Position numbers and translations under genes: made by a program. Under the pieces are notes generated by a model. It was not told where the DNA came from. It searched no databases and saw only the letters and a program-made list of their open reading frames with translations. A stretch of 64,000 nucleotides of DNA from an uncultured Lachnospiraceae bacterium (GTDB taxonomy: Bacteria; Bacillota; Clostridia; Lachnospirales; Lachnospiraceae): assembly GCA_910587765.1 (NCBI GenBank), contig CAJUNR010000005.1:1-64000 (forward strand), written 5' to 3'. This document shows positions 1 to 8,578 of this stretch, piece by piece (the stretch's first letter is position 1; the number at the start of each line of letters is the position of its first letter).

Positions 1-492
1 TTCAGCACGTTTCCTCTCCATTTCTGCAAGGATCTCCTCAATAGACCGCTGTTTCCGGCAGTATTCCGGGTAGCGGAGCTTAATACCCTGCCAGAAGTAC
101 AGTGCGTAGCCGCAGCAAAAAATATCGCTTACGGAATACTCCCTGCACTCGTCGATCTGCTCGTCCTTGCGCTTATAGTCATCAATGCTCGGCGTTCCGT
201 CCGTGTAAAGGTTAAAGGCAAGCCTTACTACCTTTACGCTGCCGCTGGTCTGCCAGCCCTGATGCAGACACTCTGTTTTGACGCACCCGGACTTCATATC
301 GTAAATCTGGCTGAAATGGTTCCTCGTGTCCTCAGAAATACCGAGAATGTAGATCAAAGCCTTGTGATAGCAGTCCTGATACCTCGCCTGTTCCAGTTTT
401 TCATAATAAAACTTCTCATGTTCGCTGTCTGTAAAAACCATGTGTGTGTTGTCGGCGCTCTGCGCCCCTGCTCTTAACGCTGTGTTGTTCAT
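1..492 (-). CDS. DUF6075-like protein, 3' end cut by window edge
   Basis: The reverse frame is open from an ATG at 492 to the first base of the window, giving 164 visible codons without a stop, so the C-terminus lies outside. A GGAGG site sits just upstream of the ATG. The visible protein contains the segments KFYYEKLEQARYQD, CYHKALIYILGI, VKTECLHQGWQTSGS and RLAFNLYTDGTPS, which I recognise as the DUF6075 pattern often carried by integrative and conjugative elements of Clostridia. The function of that family is unknown to me. Its position beside the 3' end of lysS, behind a terminator and a block of phased repeats, suggests cargo of a mobile element rather than a core gene. The family assignment is from memory of the pattern. 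Confidence 0.7.
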   Translation of the reverse strand, partial: MNNTALRAGAQSADNTHMVFTDSEHEKFYYEKLEQARYQDCYHKALIYILGISEDTRNHFSQIYDMKSGCVKTECLHQGWQTSGSVKVVRLAFNLYTDGTPSIDDYKRKDEQIDECREYSVSDIFCCGYALYFWQGIKLRYPEYCRKQRSIEEILAEMERKRAE

Positions 493-530
493 CCTCTCTA
501 CCTCCAATTTTATATTTTGACCATAACAAA

Positions 531-565
531 AGGACACTCCCAAATTCTCACTTGGAAAGTGTCCT
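531..565 (-). terminator. hairpin with short T run
   Basis: AGGACACT and AGTGTCCT form an 8-bp stem. On the minus strand the stem is followed by TTTTG. It would end transcription coming from lysS before the DUF6075 gene. Confidence 0.55.
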
Positions 566-603
566 AAAGGTACATACCCTATAAAATTGAATGCCGCAAA
601 AAC

Positions 604-663
604 GTATTATTCAGTATTATCACGTATTATGCGTAGCAAATTTGTAGTAAATTTGTAGTAAAT
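604..663. repeat. phased direct repeats at the lysS-proximal end of a putative mobile element
   Basis: GTATTAT occurs three times with exact 10-bp periodicity (604, 614, 624). It is followed by two head-to-tail copies of AAATTTGTAGT (638-648 and 649-659). Repeats phased to one helical turn near an element end resemble arm-type binding sites of tyrosine recombinases. The lysS stop codon lies 30 bp further on. No integrase gene is inside the window, so the attachment-site reading is inference. Confidence 0.45.
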
Positions 664-693
664 CGCAACCGGGAATCACTGAAACCCTTGATT

Positions 694-2193
694 TTACTGG
701 CTTTCTTTACCCAAAGTCTTCATTGTCGGAAACAGCAGCACATCCCGTATCGCCGGCGAATTCGTCAAAAGCATCACCAGACGGTCAATCCCGTACCCGA
801 TGCCCCCGGTCGGCGGCATGCCGATCTCCAGCGCGTTCAGGAAGTCTTCATCGGTCGTATTGGCTTCCTCATCGCCTGCTGCCAGAGCCGCCTCCTGGGC
901 CTTAAACCGCTCCCGCTGGTCGATCGGATCGTTCAGCTCCGAATATGCATTGGCCATCTCCCTGCCGGTGATGAACAGTTCAAAACGCTCCACATATCCC
1001 GGCTTGTCCGGCTTCTTCTTGGTCAGCGGAGAGATCTCGATGGGATGATCCATAATAAAGGTCGGCTGAATCAGCTTCTCTTCGCAGAACTCCTCGAAGA
1101 ACAGGCTCAGGATGTCGCCCTTTGTATGGCGGGCCTCATATTCGACATGATGCTCATCTGCCAGCTTTTTCGCTGCCTCCGTGTCTTCCACTGCATCAAA
1201 GTCCACGCCTGCATATTTTTTCACCGCATCTACCATCGTCAAGCGCTCAAAAGGCTTTCCAAGGTCGATGATCTGATCGCCGTAAGGCACTTCCGTAGTC
1301 CCCAGCACCTCCTGCGCCACATAGCGGTACATATTCTCCGTCAGGTCCATCATCCCGTAATAGTCGGTGTACGCCTGGTACAGCTCCATCAGCGTAAACT
1401 CCGGATTATGTCTGGTATCCACACCTTCGTTGCGGAAAACCCGGCCGATCTCGTATACCCGCTCCATACCGCCTACAATCAGCCGCTTCAGATACAGCTC
1501 CAGAGAGATCCGCAGCTTCACATCCTCGTCCAGCGCATTGTAGTGGGTCTCAAAGGGACGGGCGGCCGCGCCGCCTGCATTGGACACCAGCATGGGCGTC
1601 TCTACTTCCATAAAACCCTGGCCGTCCAGGTAACGGCGGATGGCGCTGATGATCTTTGAGCGCTTTATGAAGGTGTCCTTCACCTCCTCGTTCATAATCA
1701 GATCCGTATATCTCTGGCGGTATCTCAAATCGGTATTGGTCAGTCCATGATATTTCTCCGGAAGGATCTGGAGACTCTTGGACAGAAGCGTCACGGAAGC
1801 CGCATGGATCGAAATCTCTCCGGTTTTCGTCTTGAATACTTCGCCTTCAATACCCACGATATCTCCGATATCGTATTTTTTAAAATCCTTGTAGGACTCC
1901 TCTCCGATGCTGTCTCTTGCTACATAGGACTGAAGATTGCCCTTTAAGTCCTGCACGTTGCAGAAAGAAGCCTTCCCCATCACGCGTTTCTGCATGATGC
2001 GGCCGGCCACGCGGACTACCTGTCCCTCCATACTGTCATAATTCTCCCTGATGTCCCTGCTGTGATGGGTCACATCGTACTTCGTGATCTGGAACGGATC
2101 CTTTCCCGCTGCCTGAAGCTCTGCAAGCTTTTCACGCCTCACCTTTAACAACTGATTCAGATCCTGTTCCTGAACATTCTTCGCTCCTGCCAC
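694..2193 (-). CDS. lysS: lysine--tRNA ligase, class II
   Basis: This enzyme charges tRNA-Lys with lysine in the cytoplasm using ATP. The protein has an N-terminal anticodon-binding OB fold (roughly residues 55-150, with VRVAGRIMQKRVMGKASF) followed by the class II catalytic core. Motif 1 lies around GFMEVETPML, motif 2 around VFRNEGVDTRHNPEF, and motif 3 is GIGYGIDRLVMLLT near the C-terminus. The length of about 499 residues is normal. The start is taken as the GTG at 2193, because an AAGGAG site sits 8 nt upstream of it; the GTG three codons earlier is too close to that site. It lies directly behind greA and is probably co-transcribed from the promoter at 2797-2825. Its 3' end borders the putative mobile element. 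Confidence 0.96.
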   Translation of the reverse strand: MAGAKNVQEQDLNQLLKVRREKLAELQAAGKDPFQITKYDVTHHSRDIRENYDSMEGQVVRVAGRIMQKRVMGKASFCNVQDLKGNLQSYVARDSIGEESYKDFKKYDIGDIVGIEGEVFKTKTGEISIHAASVTLLSKSLQILPEKYHGLTNTDLRYRQRYTDLIMNEEVKDTFIKRSKIISAIRRYLDGQGFMEVETPMLVSNAGGAAARPFETHYNALDEDVKLRISLELYLKRLIVGGMERVYEIGRVFRNEGVDTRHNPEFTLMELYQAYTDYYGMMDLTENMYRYVAQEVLGTTEVPYGDQIIDLGKPFERLTMVDAVKKYAGVDFDAVEDTEAAKKLADEHHVEYEARHTKGDILSLFFEEFCEEKLIQPTFIMDHPIEISPLTKKKPDKPGYVERFELFITGREMANAYSELNDPIDQRERFKAQEAALAAGDEEANTTDEDFLNALEIGMPPTGGIGYGIDRLVMLLTNSPAIRDVLLFPTMKTLGKESQ

Positions 2194-2205
2194 TTTCCTC
2201 ACTCC

Positions 2206-2688
2206 TTAGCTTGCTCTCTGTATGCTGAGCACCTTATACTGCACCACTCCCGCAGGCGCCTCAACCTCTACCACATCCCCTACCTGAGCGCCCAGAAGCG
2301 CGCGGCCGATGGGGGATTCATTCGATACCTTATTCTGTAAGCTGCTCGCCTCCGAAGAACCTACCAGCTTATACTCCTCTTCTTCATCATATTCGATATC
2401 CAGTACGCGGACCACACATCCGATGCTGATTCTGTTCAGATCAATCTCTTCATCCAGAACCACTTCCGCATTTTTCAGAATCTTCTCAATCTGTTCGATT
2501 CTCGCCTCGATATCACGCTGCTCGTCCTTTGCGGCATCGTATTCCGCATTCTCCGACAAATCGCCCTGCTCTCTCGCCTCTTTGATTTTCTGGGCAATCT
2601 CTCTTCTCTGAACTACCTTCAGATCCTGAAGCTCATCCTCCAGTTTTTTTAACCCTTCGTATGTCAGTATATTTTTTTTCTCTGCCAT
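2206..2688 (-). CDS. greA: transcription elongation factor GreA
   Basis: GreA enters the secondary channel of RNA polymerase and stimulates cleavage of the transcript in backtracked complexes. The 160-residue length matches the family. The N-terminal half is the expected antiparallel coiled coil, rich in E and K, with the tip segment EAREQGDLSENAEYDAA carrying the conserved acidic tip residues. The C-terminal half is the FKBP-like domain with SPIGRALLGAQVGDVVEVEAP. An AGAGG site precedes the ATG. It lies 12 bp ahead of the lysS start and forms a two-gene operon with it, an arrangement common in Firmicutes. Confidence 0.96.
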   Translation of the reverse strand: MAEKKNILTYEGLKKLEDELQDLKVVQRREIAQKIKEAREQGDLSENAEYDAAKDEQRDIEARIEQIEKILKNAEVVLDEEIDLNRISIGCVVRVLDIEYDEEEEYKLVGSSEASSLQNKVSNESPIGRALLGAQVGDVVEVEAPAGVVQYKVLSIQRAS

Positions 2689-2781
2689 CCTCTACACCTT
2701 CCAATCCATCTTATGACATCCCCATCCGGCCCCGCGGGATTCCCTTCGACCCTAGACCGGAATCAACCAAAGGGCAATGCC

Positions 2782-3225
2782 TCATATAGTCAAAGTATTA
2801 TACCTTACCGCCGATATAATGTCAAGGTGCTTTTCCCACTCGCCCACGTCCAGTATCAGATTCCCCGGTACCTTCCCGTTCCCTTTGGGCAACAGCACCA
2901 GCAGAAGCCCGTACTCCTCCATGGCTTCCTCCGCCAGCTCCTCAAACGCTTCGGCTCTCTCTGTCAGCAGACAGAAAAAATTCAGATCCTTCATCAGATA
3001 CTCCGCGATCTGCGCAATCTGATACGCCGGCCGGTCTTCATCGTCAATCAGCGTCAGCTCCAGCTTTTTGCACGCAATTCCTTTTTCCCGGCGCAGGTAG
3101 GTAACGATCTCCGGGGTTTTTCTGATGTACAGAAAAAAGCTCCTCCTCTGTTCTTCGCCGTCCTCCCGCTCCTGTATCTCTTTCTTCCTTCCGAACCAGG
3201 CAGCCAGCCGCCGGAGAAAAAACAC
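2782..3225 (-). CDS. conserved-looking hypothetical protein downstream of dusB
   Basis: I do not recognise a named domain. The protein is about 147 residues, soluble and charged, with a basic N-terminal stretch (LRRLAAWFGRKKE) and several predicted alternating helices and strands. Two starts are possible. An ATG at 3258 has no ribosome binding site. A GTG at 3225 has GGGGAGG six bases upstream, and I chose that one. It follows dusB by about 40 bp in the same direction and is likely the last gene of the birA-DUF6145-dusB transcription unit. Its final codons contain the greA promoter. No function can be inferred. Confidence 0.65.
   Translation of the reverse strand: MFFLRRLAAWFGRKKEIQEREDGEEQRRSFFLYIRKTPEIVTYLRREKGIACKKLELTLIDDEDRPAYQIAQIAEYLMKDLNFFCLLTERAEAFEELAEEAMEEYGLLLVLLPKGNGKVPGNLILDVGEWEKHLDIISAVRYNTLTI
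2797..2825 (-). promoter_or_regulatory. consensus sigma-A promoter for greA-lysS
   Basis: On the minus strand TTGACA (2820-2825) and TATAAT (2797-2802) are separated by exactly 17 bp. Both hexamers are perfect consensus. The promoter lies inside the 3' end of the upstream gene ending at 2782, so greA-lysS has a strong start independent of that gene. Confidence 0.85.
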
Positions 3226-3264
3226 CGAATCCCTCCCCGAACCTCTTCTTCCCTTCATTATATG

Positions 3265-4227
3265 TCAGAAATTCCGGATTAAATCCTCCAATTCATCGAG
3301 ACTCTCCACTTTATTCACTTCCGCTCTCAGTCTGGAAGAATTTGGGAAACCTGCCGTATACCATGCCACATGCTTGCGTATCTCGCGTATTCCCGTATAC
3401 ATGCCCTTATACTCCGCAAGAAGCCGGGCATGGCGCAGGATCATCGCCTTCACTTCTTCCACGGGAGGACGCTCTTCCTCTTCGCCGGTCTTCATCCAGT
3501 GCAGAATCTGCCGGAAAATCCACGGATTCCCCCGGGCTCCCCGGCCGATCATAACCCCGTCGCAGCCCGTCTGTGAAAGCATCTCCTCCGCAGACGCGGG
3601 AGATACCACATCGCCATTGCCGATCACCGGAATGTCCACCGCTTCTTTTACCTGACGGATGATATCCCAGTCCGCCCTGCCGTGATAATACTGCTCCCTG
3701 GTCCGACCGTGGACCGTTACCGCGGAAGCTCCGCAGGCTTCCGCAATTCTTGCAATTTCCACTGCATTTATATGATCTTCATCAAATCCTTTGCGGATCT
3801 TCACCGTCACCGGTTTGCGAATCGCTTTCACCGTCTTCGACACGATCTCTTCCACCAGCGCAGGATTTTTCATCAGCGCCGAACCCTCACCGTTTCCGGT
3901 CACCTTGGGAACCGGACAGCCCATATTAAGGTCCAGTATGGAAAACGGGCGCTCCTCCAGCCTTGCGGCCGTCTCGCTGATGATATCGGCGTCCGATCCA
4001 AAAAGCTGCAGCGACACCGGAGTTTCTCCCGGATCAATCGAAAGCATTGCTTCCGTATTTCGATTACGGTAACAGACTGCCTTCGCGCTCACCATCTCCA
4101 TACAGAGGAGTCCCGCCCCCTGCTCTTTGCACAGCAGACGAAATGGCAGGTCGGTTACGCCTGCCATGGGAGCGAGTATCAGATTATTGGAAAGTTCCAC
4201 ATCACCGATTCTCAACGTTCGTATCAT
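3265..4227 (-). CDS. dusB: tRNA-dihydrouridine synthase DusB
   Basis: Dus enzymes are FMN flavoproteins that reduce uridines in the tRNA D-loop using NADPH. The 320-residue TIM-barrel protein shows the family signature APMAGVTDLPFR near the N-terminus. It also has DLNMGCPVPKVTGNGEG with the catalytic cysteine in GCP, then TVKIRKGF, VTVHGRTREQYYHGRADW, and the FMN phosphate loop region IPVIGNGDV / DGVMIGRGARGNPWIF. A GGGGGAAG site lies before the ATG. The start overlaps the 3' end of the DUF6145 gene by 26 bp, which points to translational coupling. Confidence 0.95.
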   Translation of the reverse strand: MIRTLRIGDVELSNNLILAPMAGVTDLPFRLLCKEQGAGLLCMEMVSAKAVCYRNRNTEAMLSIDPGETPVSLQLFGSDADIISETAARLEERPFSILDLNMGCPVPKVTGNGEGSALMKNPALVEEIVSKTVKAIRKPVTVKIRKGFDEDHINAVEIARIAEACGASAVTVHGRTREQYYHGRADWDIIRQVKEAVDIPVIGNGDVVSPASAEEMLSQTGCDGVMIGRGARGNPWIFRQILHWMKTGEEEERPPVEEVKAMILRHARLLAEYKGMYTGIREIRKHVAWYTAGFPNSSRLRAEVNKVESLDELEDLIRNF

Positions 4228-4552
4228 ATACTTCCCCCAGGAAAAATATGCGGTAATACATCTCCAGCGCCAGTAAAAGTTCCGCCTTCTCTTTTCGCAG
4301 CCTGCGGATCTTCAGTTCACTTCCAATCTCATCAAACAAAAGATCCCCTTCATCCGCCGCCGTTTCCAGCAGAAGATTTCCCTCCTCGTCAAATACCAGC
4401 GTCAGCACGCCTCCTACGTCCTCCGTAAAAAGGACGCACATGATCTTCAATTCCTCCTGAATCGGAACCGGAAGTTTTTCAAAATCCTGATTCAGGTAAT
4501 ATTTCTGTTCATAAGCGCTGGCTCCGCAGAGCACAACCCGTTCCTGATACAT
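4202..4552 (-). CDS. DUF6145-like protein
   Basis: This small acidic protein of about 116 residues contains YQERVVLCGASAYEQKYY, LKIMCVLFTEDVGGVLT and a DEGDLLFDEIGSELKI segment. I recognise this as the DUF6145 family that sits next to dusB in Lachnospiraceae; its function is not known. The start is placed at the ATG at 4552, which has GAGGTG six bases upstream, rather than at the in-frame GTG at 4561. The gene overlaps the start of dusB by 26 bp and follows birA. The family name rests on remembered pattern and on gene order. Confidence 0.75.
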   Translation of the reverse strand: MYQERVVLCGASAYEQKYYLNQDFEKLPVPIQEELKIMCVLFTEDVGGVLTLVFDEEGNLLLETAADEGDLLFDEIGSELKIRRLRKEKAELLLALEMYYRIFFLGEVYDTNVENR

Positions 4553-4645
4553 TTTCAACACCTCTGTCCGTCATACCGTCAACCGTCGTTTTCTCATCCT
4601 GTTTTCCAATGAACCGATCGGTTCCTGCCGCCGATACCCATTCTG

Positions 4646-5626
4646 TCACACATACCCATACAGTCCGCGCACGGACACCTCCCCCGCATAGACAGAGACT
4701 GTGCTTCCGTCCGTCTTACGCACCACCAGCTCCCCGAGCGCATTGATTCCGTCTGTCGTCCCGGTATACTCTTCCTTCGGATCCAGCACGCGGATTTTCC
4801 GCCCCCGGTTGACGCAGAGCTCATTGTAGGCCCGATACAGCTTTGATAAATCCTCCGTTTCCAGAAAGACCGCGTAAAGTTCCTCCAGTTCCCGGAGAAC
4901 CGCGGCCGTCAGCTCTGCCCGCGCAACTTTCTGTCCTAGTTCCAGATACAGAGAACCGGCCGACGTCTGAATCTCCTCCGGAAACTGTTCCTGGTTCACA
5001 TTAATTCCGGCGCCGATCACCACATAATTAATGTATCCCACTTCCATGCTGAGCTCCGTCAGTATTCCGCATACCTTTTTCCCGTGAACCACCACGTCGT
5101 TGGGCCATTTAATCCCCGCCGGAAGCCCTGTCACAGTCCGGATTCCCTTTGCCACCGCCATCGCCATCAAAAGCGTCAGGCGGGAAGCGTGTTCCGGGCG
5201 GATGCGGGGACGAAGGATCAGCGACATCATGATATTCGCGCCCCTCGAAGCAGACCAGCTTCTTCCTCTCCGGCCTCTGCCGGCCGTCTGTTCTTCCGCA
5301 ACGATCAGCGTACCGTCAGGAGCATCCTCCTCCGCACAGCGTCTGGCGCAGTTATTCGTCGAGTCTACCGATTCCAGGCAAATGCAGTTCCGTCCCATCC
5401 AGGCCGTCCCCAGACGGCTTTTCAGTTCCTCCGCGGTCATCACATCCGGAATCTCCCGCATGCGGTAACCCTTGTTCTTCACCGCCTCAATCTCGTACCC
5501 TTCCTCCTTCAACTGGCCGATCGCTTTCCAGATCGCCGTGCGTGATACGCCGAAGTGTTCGCAGAGCTGCTGTCCGGAAATATACGTTTCGCTTTCTCTC
5601 AGTATCTTCAGCAATTCCGTTTTCAC
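4646..5626 (-). CDS. birA: bifunctional biotin ligase / biotin operon repressor BirA
   Basis: BirA activates biotin to biotinyl-5'-AMP, transfers it to carboxylase carrier proteins, and in the bifunctional class also binds DNA. The N-terminus (residues about 5-55) is a winged helix with FGVSRTAIWKAIGQLKEEGY. The ligase domain has ESVDSTN, the nucleotide/biotin loop GRGRRGRSW, and GIKWPNDVVV with the catalytic lysine region. A C-terminal SH3-like domain is present. The start is the GTG at 5626, with GGGAGGG five bases upstream. That GTG overlaps the stop of the upstream small membrane protein in a GTGA arrangement, so translation is probably coupled. The upstream in-frame extension lacks a ribosome binding site. 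Confidence 0.94.
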   Translation of the reverse strand: MKTELLKILRESETYISGQQLCEHFGVSRTAIWKAIGQLKEEGYEIEAVKNKGYRMREIPDVMTAEELKSRLGTAWMGRNCICLESVDSTNNCARRCAEEDAPDGTLIVAEEQTAGRGRRGRSWSASRGANIMMSLILRPRIRPEHASRLTLLMAMAVAKGIRTVTGLPAGIKWPNDVVVHGKKVCGILTELSMEVGYINYVVIGAGINVNQEQFPEEIQTSAGSLYLELGQKVARAELTAAVLRELEELYAVFLETEDLSKLYRAYNELCVNRGRKIRVLDPKEEYTGTTDGINALGELVVRKTDGSTVSVYAGEVSVRGLYGYV

Positions 5627-5892
5627 AAAAGCCCTCCCTGACGCAGCAGGGACAGCACGGCCCCGGCCAGCATGCATACCGACAAAAACAGTTCCACCAT
5701 CGCGATTGTGGTCTTATCCCTCGTCCACTCCTTTATGCCGCCCAGCAGATACAAAAGCATCCCCGCAAAGAACGCGGCCGGAACACACACCTCTCTGCTG
5801 GCCCTGTCGGAACCAATCGTAAAAGCAAGGCTGATGATCATCAGGCTCAGCCAGATCGTGATCACCCGATATTTCCTGATCAAATGTTTCAT
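5623..5892 (-). CDS. small membrane protein between argF and birA
   Basis: The predicted product is about 89 residues with three hydrophobic segments: VITIWLSLMIISLAFTI, VCVPAAFFAGMLLYLLGGI and IAMVELFLSVCMLAGAVLSLL. A short basic loop lies between the second and third. This is consistent with a three-helix inner membrane protein. I recognise no family. The ATG at 5892 follows the argF stop by about 10 bp; a GTG at 5922 would overlap argF. The stop overlaps the birA start. It is probably real because it is tightly packed and coupled within the operon, but its role is unknown. Confidence 0.65.
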   Translation of the reverse strand: MKHLIRKYRVITIWLSLMIISLAFTIGSDRASREVCVPAAFFAGMLLYLLGGIKEWTRDKTTIAMVELFLSVCMLAGAVLSLLRQGGLL

Positions 5893-5902
5893 ACCGGACT
5901 TT

Positions 5903-6901
5903 TTATTCCCCCGTCTGTGCACCTAAGGTGGCCGCCATCACGGCTTTGATTGTATGCATCCGGTTCTCAGCCTCGTCAAACACAATGGAACGGGCAGATT
6001 CAAACACTTCATCCGTCACTTCCATCGCGTCAATACCGAATTTCCCGCTGATCTCTTTGCCGATCTTTGTGTTCAGATCGTGGAATGCGGGAAGGCAGTG
6101 CATGAACACCGCCTGCGGACCGGCATTTTCCATAACGGCGCGATTCACCTGATAAGGAAGCAGATCATGGATGCGCTCGGTCCACACCTCATCCGGTTCT
6201 CCCATCGACACCCACACATCCGTGTAAATCACATCCGCCCCTCTGGTTGCCTTCTCCACATCTTCTTCCAGCGTAATCCTTCCTCCGGCAGCGGCCGCCA
6301 TCTCCCCGCACTGTCTCACCAGCTCTTTGGAGGGCCAGTATTTCGCGGGCGCGCAGGCGGTAAAGTCCATGCCCATCTTCGCGCAGCCCACCATCCAGGA
6401 ATTCCCCATATTGTAACGGGCGTCCCCCATATAGACCACTTTTACTTTCAGAGTTCCGAAATGTTCCCGAATCGTCAGCAGATCCGCCAGAATCTGTGTC
6501 GGATGAAATTCGTTGGTCAGTCCGTTCCACACGGGAACGTCCGCGTGTCTGGCCAGTTCCTCGACGATCTCCTGTCCGAATCCCCGATATTCGATCCCCT
6601 CGTACATACGGGCAAGAACCCGGGCCGTGTCGGCAATGCTTTCCTTCTTGCCGATCTGAGAACCGGACGGATCCAGATAGGTCGTCCCCATTCCCAGATC
6701 ATGCGCCGCCACCTCGAACGAACAGCGGGTTCTGGTGCTTGTCTTCTCAAAAATCAGCGCCACATTCTTCCCCCGCAGCGTATCTACCGGAATCCCTTTT
6801 TTCTTCTTCTCCTTCAGCTCCGCCGCCAGGTCCAGCAGATAAGTCATCTCCTCCGCCGTAAAATCCAGCAGCTTCAAAAAATCTCTTCCTTTTAAATCCA
6901 T
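5903..6901 (-). CDS. argF: ornithine carbamoyltransferase
   Basis: The enzyme joins ornithine and carbamoyl phosphate to make citrulline in arginine synthesis; the catabolic ArgF/ArcB direction cannot be excluded from sequence alone. The roughly 332-residue protein carries the carbamoyl phosphate loop STRTRCSFE near residue 55, MYEGIEYRGF, the HPTQ motif, and the ornithine-binding loop HCLPAFHD near residue 268. The start is the ATG at 6901, with GGAGGAAGG seven bases upstream. No other arg genes are nearby, and the gene leads a unit that continues into the small membrane protein and birA. Confidence 0.95.
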   Translation of the reverse strand: MDLKGRDFLKLLDFTAEEMTYLLDLAAELKEKKKKGIPVDTLRGKNVALIFEKTSTRTRCSFEVAAHDLGMGTTYLDPSGSQIGKKESIADTARVLARMYEGIEYRGFGQEIVEELARHADVPVWNGLTNEFHPTQILADLLTIREHFGTLKVKVVYMGDARYNMGNSWMVGCAKMGMDFTACAPAKYWPSKELVRQCGEMAAAAGGRITLEEDVEKATRGADVIYTDVWVSMGEPDEVWTERIHDLLPYQVNRAVMENAGPQAVFMHCLPAFHDLNTKIGKEISGKFGIDAMEVTDEVFESARSIVFDEAENRMHTIKAVMAATLGAQTGE

Positions 6902-6920
6902 ATCGAACCCTTCCTCCATG

Positions 6921-6952
6921 AAAACAGGGCTGGCGCCTGAAAACGTCAGCCC
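6921..6952 (-). terminator. possible intrinsic terminator after the slipin gene
   Basis: On the minus strand GGGCTG and CAGCCC pair around a loop and are followed by TGTTTTC. It would separate the slipin gene from argF. The T tract is short. Confidence 0.45.
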
Positions 6953-6978
6953 GATCCTCTCTCTTCTGTCATCCGTCG

Positions 6979-7896
6979 TCAGTTTTTCGCAAGCTCCGCC
7001 GCCGCGGTTACCAGCCCTGCAAGCTTCTGAATTTCCGACGGAATAATAATCTTGGTCGCCTGACCGTCCGCCGCTTTCATAAACGCTTCCAGACTCTTCA
7101 ACTGAATCACCGCCTCGTCCACGCCTACTTCCTTCAGGAAGCGAAGACCGTCCGCATTCGCCTGCTGTACTTTGAGAATCGCCTCTGCCTGGCCCTCCGC
7201 TTCCTTGATCATTTTCTCTTTTTCTGCTTCCGCTCTCAGGATCGCCGCCTGTTTCTCCGCCTCCGCGTCCAGAATGGCCGATTCCTTATGTCCTTCCGCC
7301 ACCAGAATCGTGGATTTCTTCTCGCCCTCAGCCTTCAGAATCGCTTCACGGCGCTCACGTTCCGCCTTCATCTGCTTCTCCATGGCATCCTGAATCGCCG
7401 CCGGCGGAATGATATTTTTAAGCTCCACACGGTTCACTTTGATTCCCCACGGATCGGTCGCCACGTCCAGAGACGCGCGCATCTTCGTGTTGATCGTCTC
7501 ACGGGAAGTCAGCGTCTGGTCCAGCTCCAGATCTCCGATGATATTACGGAGCGTCGTCGCTGTCAGGTTCTCAATCGCCATGATCGGATTCTCAACTCCA
7601 TACGCAAAGAGCTTCGGATCCGTGATCTGGAAGAACACGACCGTATCGATCCTCATCGTTACATTATCCTTGGTGATCACCGGCTGCGGTGCAAAATCCA
7701 CCACCTGCTCCTTCAAGGTCACTTTTTTCGCGACCCGGTCTATAAAAGGCGCTTTAAAATGAATCCCCACACCCCAGGTTCCGTTATAAGCACCCAGACG
7801 CTCCATGACCAGCGCCGCCGCCTGCGGCACGATCTTGATGCATGACGCCAGGATAATCAGAATGACCAATATCAACACTGCTACTAATACAGGCAT
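6979..7896 (-). CDS. SPFH/Band 7 slipin (QmcA-like)
   Basis: This is a 305-residue membrane-anchored SPFH protein of the paraslipin type. One N-terminal hydrophobic segment (LVAVLILVILIILASCI) is followed by an SPFH domain with AALVMERLGAYNGTWGVG and VVDFAPQPVITKDNV. A long A/E/K-rich coiled coil made of repeats such as ILKAEGEKKSTILVAEG and ILDAEAEKQAAILRAEA follows. Slipins form oligomers at the membrane and organise membrane microdomains. An AAGGAGG site precedes the ATG. The adjacent upstream gene encodes an NfeD protein, the usual partner of slipins. Confidence 0.92.
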   Translation of the reverse strand: MPVLVAVLILVILIILASCIKIVPQAAALVMERLGAYNGTWGVGIHFKAPFIDRVAKKVTLKEQVVDFAPQPVITKDNVTMRIDTVVFFQITDPKLFAYGVENPIMAIENLTATTLRNIIGDLELDQTLTSRETINTKMRASLDVATDPWGIKVNRVELKNIIPPAAIQDAMEKQMKAERERREAILKAEGEKKSTILVAEGHKESAILDAEAEKQAAILRAEAEKEKMIKEAEGQAEAILKVQQANADGLRFLKEVGVDEAVIQLKSLEAFMKAADGQATKIIIPSEIQKLAGLVTAAAELAKN

Positions 7897-7986
7897 CTTT
7901 CTACCTCCTTATTCTTATTGAAATTCTGCTTGCGCCCTCCCTGCACGCGAACCGCGGATCCGTTCCCGGATGCTCTCAGGTCCCGC

Positions 7987-8457
7987 TCACTGTTCGGCGT
8001 GCCGTACAGGCTCCGCATTCGTCTCTTCCACAATCAGCTTCACGCCTTCTATGGCGCAGATTCTCACTTTACTCCCTGCCGGGATCACACTGCCCTCCGT
8101 TCTGCTTCTGGCAGTCCAGCTCACATCCGCAATCATAACCTCCCCGCTCTGGGCCAGATTATTGATCTCCGCAGTTACGACCGCCACTGTTCCGATCAGG
8201 CTGTCCGCATTGGTCTTCACCCGGTTTCCCCGCATGTACCTCACCGCCGCCGGACGGGTAACAATCAGGAGAACCAGAGACAGGACGATAAAAATCATCC
8301 GCTGCGTTGCCGGATCCGCACCAAAAAAGGTGGAGAAAAAAGCTGCCATGGCGCCCCCCGCAAACCAGATCGTCGTCAGGCCCATGGTCGCGATCTCTAT
8401 GACCAGAAGAAGGATGACCAGTCCAAGCCAGAGAATTGCCGGGTCCATTGACATCAT
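7987..8457 (-). CDS. NfeD family membrane protein
   Basis: The product is a short NfeD (156 residues) with hydrophobic segments near residues 8-26 (LWLGLVILLLVIEIATMGL), 28-45 and 52-68, followed by a soluble OB-fold domain (about 85-150). That domain contains LIGTVAVVTAEI, SGEVMIADVSWTARS and IPAGSKVRICAIEGVKL. Short NfeD proteins act together with slipins at the membrane; this one lies directly upstream of a slipin, probably in the same transcript. A GGAGG site lies nine bases before the first ATG. No serine protease domain is present, so this is the truncated NfeD class. Confidence 0.9.
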   Translation of the reverse strand: MMSMDPAILWLGLVILLLVIEIATMGLTTIWFAGGAMAAFFSTFFGADPATQRMIFIVLSLVLLIVTRPAAVRYMRGNRVKTNADSLIGTVAVVTAEINNLAQSGEVMIADVSWTARSRTEGSVIPAGSKVRICAIEGVKLIVEETNAEPVRHAEQ

Positions 8458-8492
8458 AACAGATTACCTCCATTCCTTAGATAGTTGTCTCC

Positions 8493-8521
8493 ATTATACA
8501 CCACTTTGATGCGAATGAACA
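8493..8521 (-). promoter_or_regulatory. possible promoter for nfeD-slipin
   Basis: A perfect minus-strand TATAAT lies at 8493-8498, about 35 bp before the nfeD start. The -35 at 17-bp spacing is only TGTTCA. Confidence 0.4.
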
Positions 8522-8578
8522 GAGGATTTCCGCAAATGCGGAAGAATTTTCAACTTCATCGGCTGCTGTTTCGACCTG

